DNA of 23,088 bases from IMG/VR virus record IMGVR_UViG_3300023179_003483, positions 1-23,088 of that record. One strand, given 5' to 3'. Both the position numbers and the translations under genes were made by a program. The notes beneath the pieces are model-generated. The model saw nothing but the letters and a program-made list of their open reading frames with translations, had not been told where the DNA came from and ran no database searches. Numbering within the stretch: the first letter of the stretch is position 1; every line of letters begins with the position of its first letter. This document shows positions 22,083 through 23,088 of this stretch, one piece after another. This DNA is from a virus.

Positions 22083-23088
22083 TTAAAACCCAATATCACC
22101 TTTCATATCTTTGTATTTTTGTAATAAATTTTTTCTTACTAAAGTACCCCCATCTTTCATCTCTTTTTGGGTGTTTTGACCATCAATAGAATTATCATTG
22201 TATATCAAAATTTGTCCATTTGAAAAATTAGCTTTTGAAGGGAATGTCATTCCATCAGGTCCAAATCGGTTTTTAATAACATGCCATCTCCCCGTCCCCG
22301 CTAACTTATCATCAATCTTCCTACTCAATGAAACTACGAAATCAGCAGTCATCAATTTGGAAAAAGAACCTGCAATTGATGTTCCCGTAATTACATCTTG
22401 CTCCGCCCCTCCACGATTAATCTGCGACGCGGTATATAATGGAACACCATACTCCCCAGCCATACCCCTTAAATCTACTATCAACTCTTCTAAAACCTCA
22501 TATCGTTTTTCTTTAGCAGAACCTTTTAACAAATCAGCATAATCAACCACAATTACATCAGGTTTCTTACCCTGCAATGTCATCCTATCTATGTGGGCTT
22601 TTAAGGCATTCAAACCAGCAGTACCTGAATTAAACCCTTTAATAACCAAATCACCTCGCAAAGAACCTACTACCCTCTCAACCTCTTCCATATTGTATTT
22701 TAGGTTTGGTATAGGTATTCCCGTAAAAACTGAATCAAACCTTTGACCTATCATCGCCTCTGAAAGTTCCAATGTATAATACACCACAACCTTACCATTC
22801 TTAACAGCGTTTGATGCAACATTAACCAATGACCAGGATTTACCAATGCCAGGTGGTGCTGCAAATATTATCAACTCCCCCATTCCAAATCCACCCTGCA
22901 CAATTTCATCTATAACATCCCACCCCGTAGGTATTGGATTTCTTACTAAATCATCATACCTTTGATTTACCATTGTTTTATACTCATGCCCAACATCCGT
23001 TGGTTGGCCTGCTTTCATAGCAGTATCAATGGTTGATTTTATCTTATCATACTTACCCTGCTCTAAAAGTGGGATTGAATCTAAGATA
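22083..23088 (-). CDS. 41: Replicative DNA helicase, DnaB/gp41-like (N-terminus cut by window edge)
   Basis: The frame is open to the right edge, continuing about 23 codons upstream of the Met at 23018 (reading ...LLEQGKYDKIKSTIDTAM), so that Met is internal. Counting from it, the RecA-like core has Walker A APPGIGKS (54-61), the LELSEAMIGQR segment, Walker B VIVVDYADLL (Asp159), motif 3 YTASQINR (Gln199) and the KNRFGPDG arginine-finger region (249-256). This is the hexameric 5'-3' helicase that unwinds the fork and pairs with a primase in T4. The N-terminal domain is mostly outside the window. The product ends DMKGDIGF. It is upstream of nrdB with a 41-base gap. Confidence 0.94.
   Translation of the reverse strand, partial: ILDSIPLLEQGKYDKIKSTIDTAMKAGQPTDVGHEYKTMVNQRYDDLVRNPIPTGWDVIDEIVQGGFGMGELIIFAAPPGIGKSWSLVNVASNAVKNGKVVVYYTLELSEAMIGQRFDSVFTGIPIPNLKYNMEEVERVVGSLRGDLVIKGFNSGTAGLNALKAHIDRMTLQGKKPDVIVVDYADLLKGSAKEKRYEVLEELIVDLRGMAGEYGVPLYTASQINRGGAEQDVITGTSIAGSFSKLMTADFVVSLSRKIDDKLAGTGRWHVIKNRFGPDGMTFPSKANFSNGQILIYNDNSIDGQNTQKEMKDGGTLVRKNLLQKYKDMKGDIGF

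Noticed and set aside
22083-23018. Helicase starting at the Met at 23018
   Set aside because: The same frame continues to the window edge with helicase-like sequence, and a gp41-type N-terminal domain is expected upstream, so this Met is internal.
1-23088. tRNA, rRNA or integrase/attachment sites
   Set aside because: No cloverleaf-like segment, rRNA-like stretch or recombinase motif was seen; spacers are too short to hold them.

Overview
This window is a dense, AT-rich block of tailed-phage DNA. All genes run leftward on the minus strand, mostly overlapping or separated by only a few bases. The core is a T4-type replication module: gp41-like DnaB helicase (cut by the right edge), class I ribonucleotide reductase NrdB and NrdA, family B DNA polymerase (gp43-like), sliding clamp (gp45), and both clamp-loader subunits (gp44 and gp62). 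The likely source is a large T4-like (Straboviridae/Kyanoviridae-type) myovirus or prophage-free metagenomic phage contig. A Bacteroidota host is inferred from promoters. At least four gene starts are preceded by TTTG or CTTG, exactly 20 bases, then TAnnTTTG-like boxes, which is the Bacteroidota -33/-7 pattern. Several starts have A-rich leaders rather than Shine-Dalgarno sites, although others have clear AGGA/GGAG sites.

Layout in transcription order (right to left): helicase (22083-23088); nrdB, nrdA and thioredoxin (18983-22041), a dNTP-supply unit; a MazG-like NTP pyrophosphohydrolase and a small HTH protein (18320-18956); two tandem Mom-like acyltransferase-fold paralogues (16782-18336); a GIY-YIG homing endonuclease with NUMOD3 repeats and a zinc finger (15793-16722); an unknown 158-residue protein with its own promoter (15197-15673); a 597-residue protein with an HNH-like tail (13350-15143); a glycosyltransferase (12219-13346); a family B DNA polymerase broken by a one-base frameshift (9744-12241); a small Mom/DruA-like protein (9161-9739); clamp (8421-9119); a DruA-like DUF4338 protein (7202-8419); clamp loader large subunit (6288-7205), a zinc-ribbon protein, and clamp loader small subunit (5536-6015); DUF3310 and small conserved proteins; a Cas4/AddB-like iron-sulphur PD-(D/E)XK nuclease and a SLOG-fold protein (3669-5085); two more GT-B glycosyltransferases linked by an unusual shared LPxLKKI motif (846-3631); and two unknown proteins, the last cut by the left edge.

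The genes fit together as nucleotide supply plus replication fork. Interleaved among them are four proteins that look like members of the Mom/DUF4338 acyltransferase-like group. The most interesting hypothesis is that this phage runs a multi-enzyme DNA base-modification scheme coupled to its replisome, possibly with the glycosyltransferases, though the sugar acceptors could equally be virion or host surface. This is inference from motifs read by eye; no database search was run. No tRNA, rRNA, CRISPR array or insertion sequence was seen, and no non-coding gap exceeds about 120 bases.
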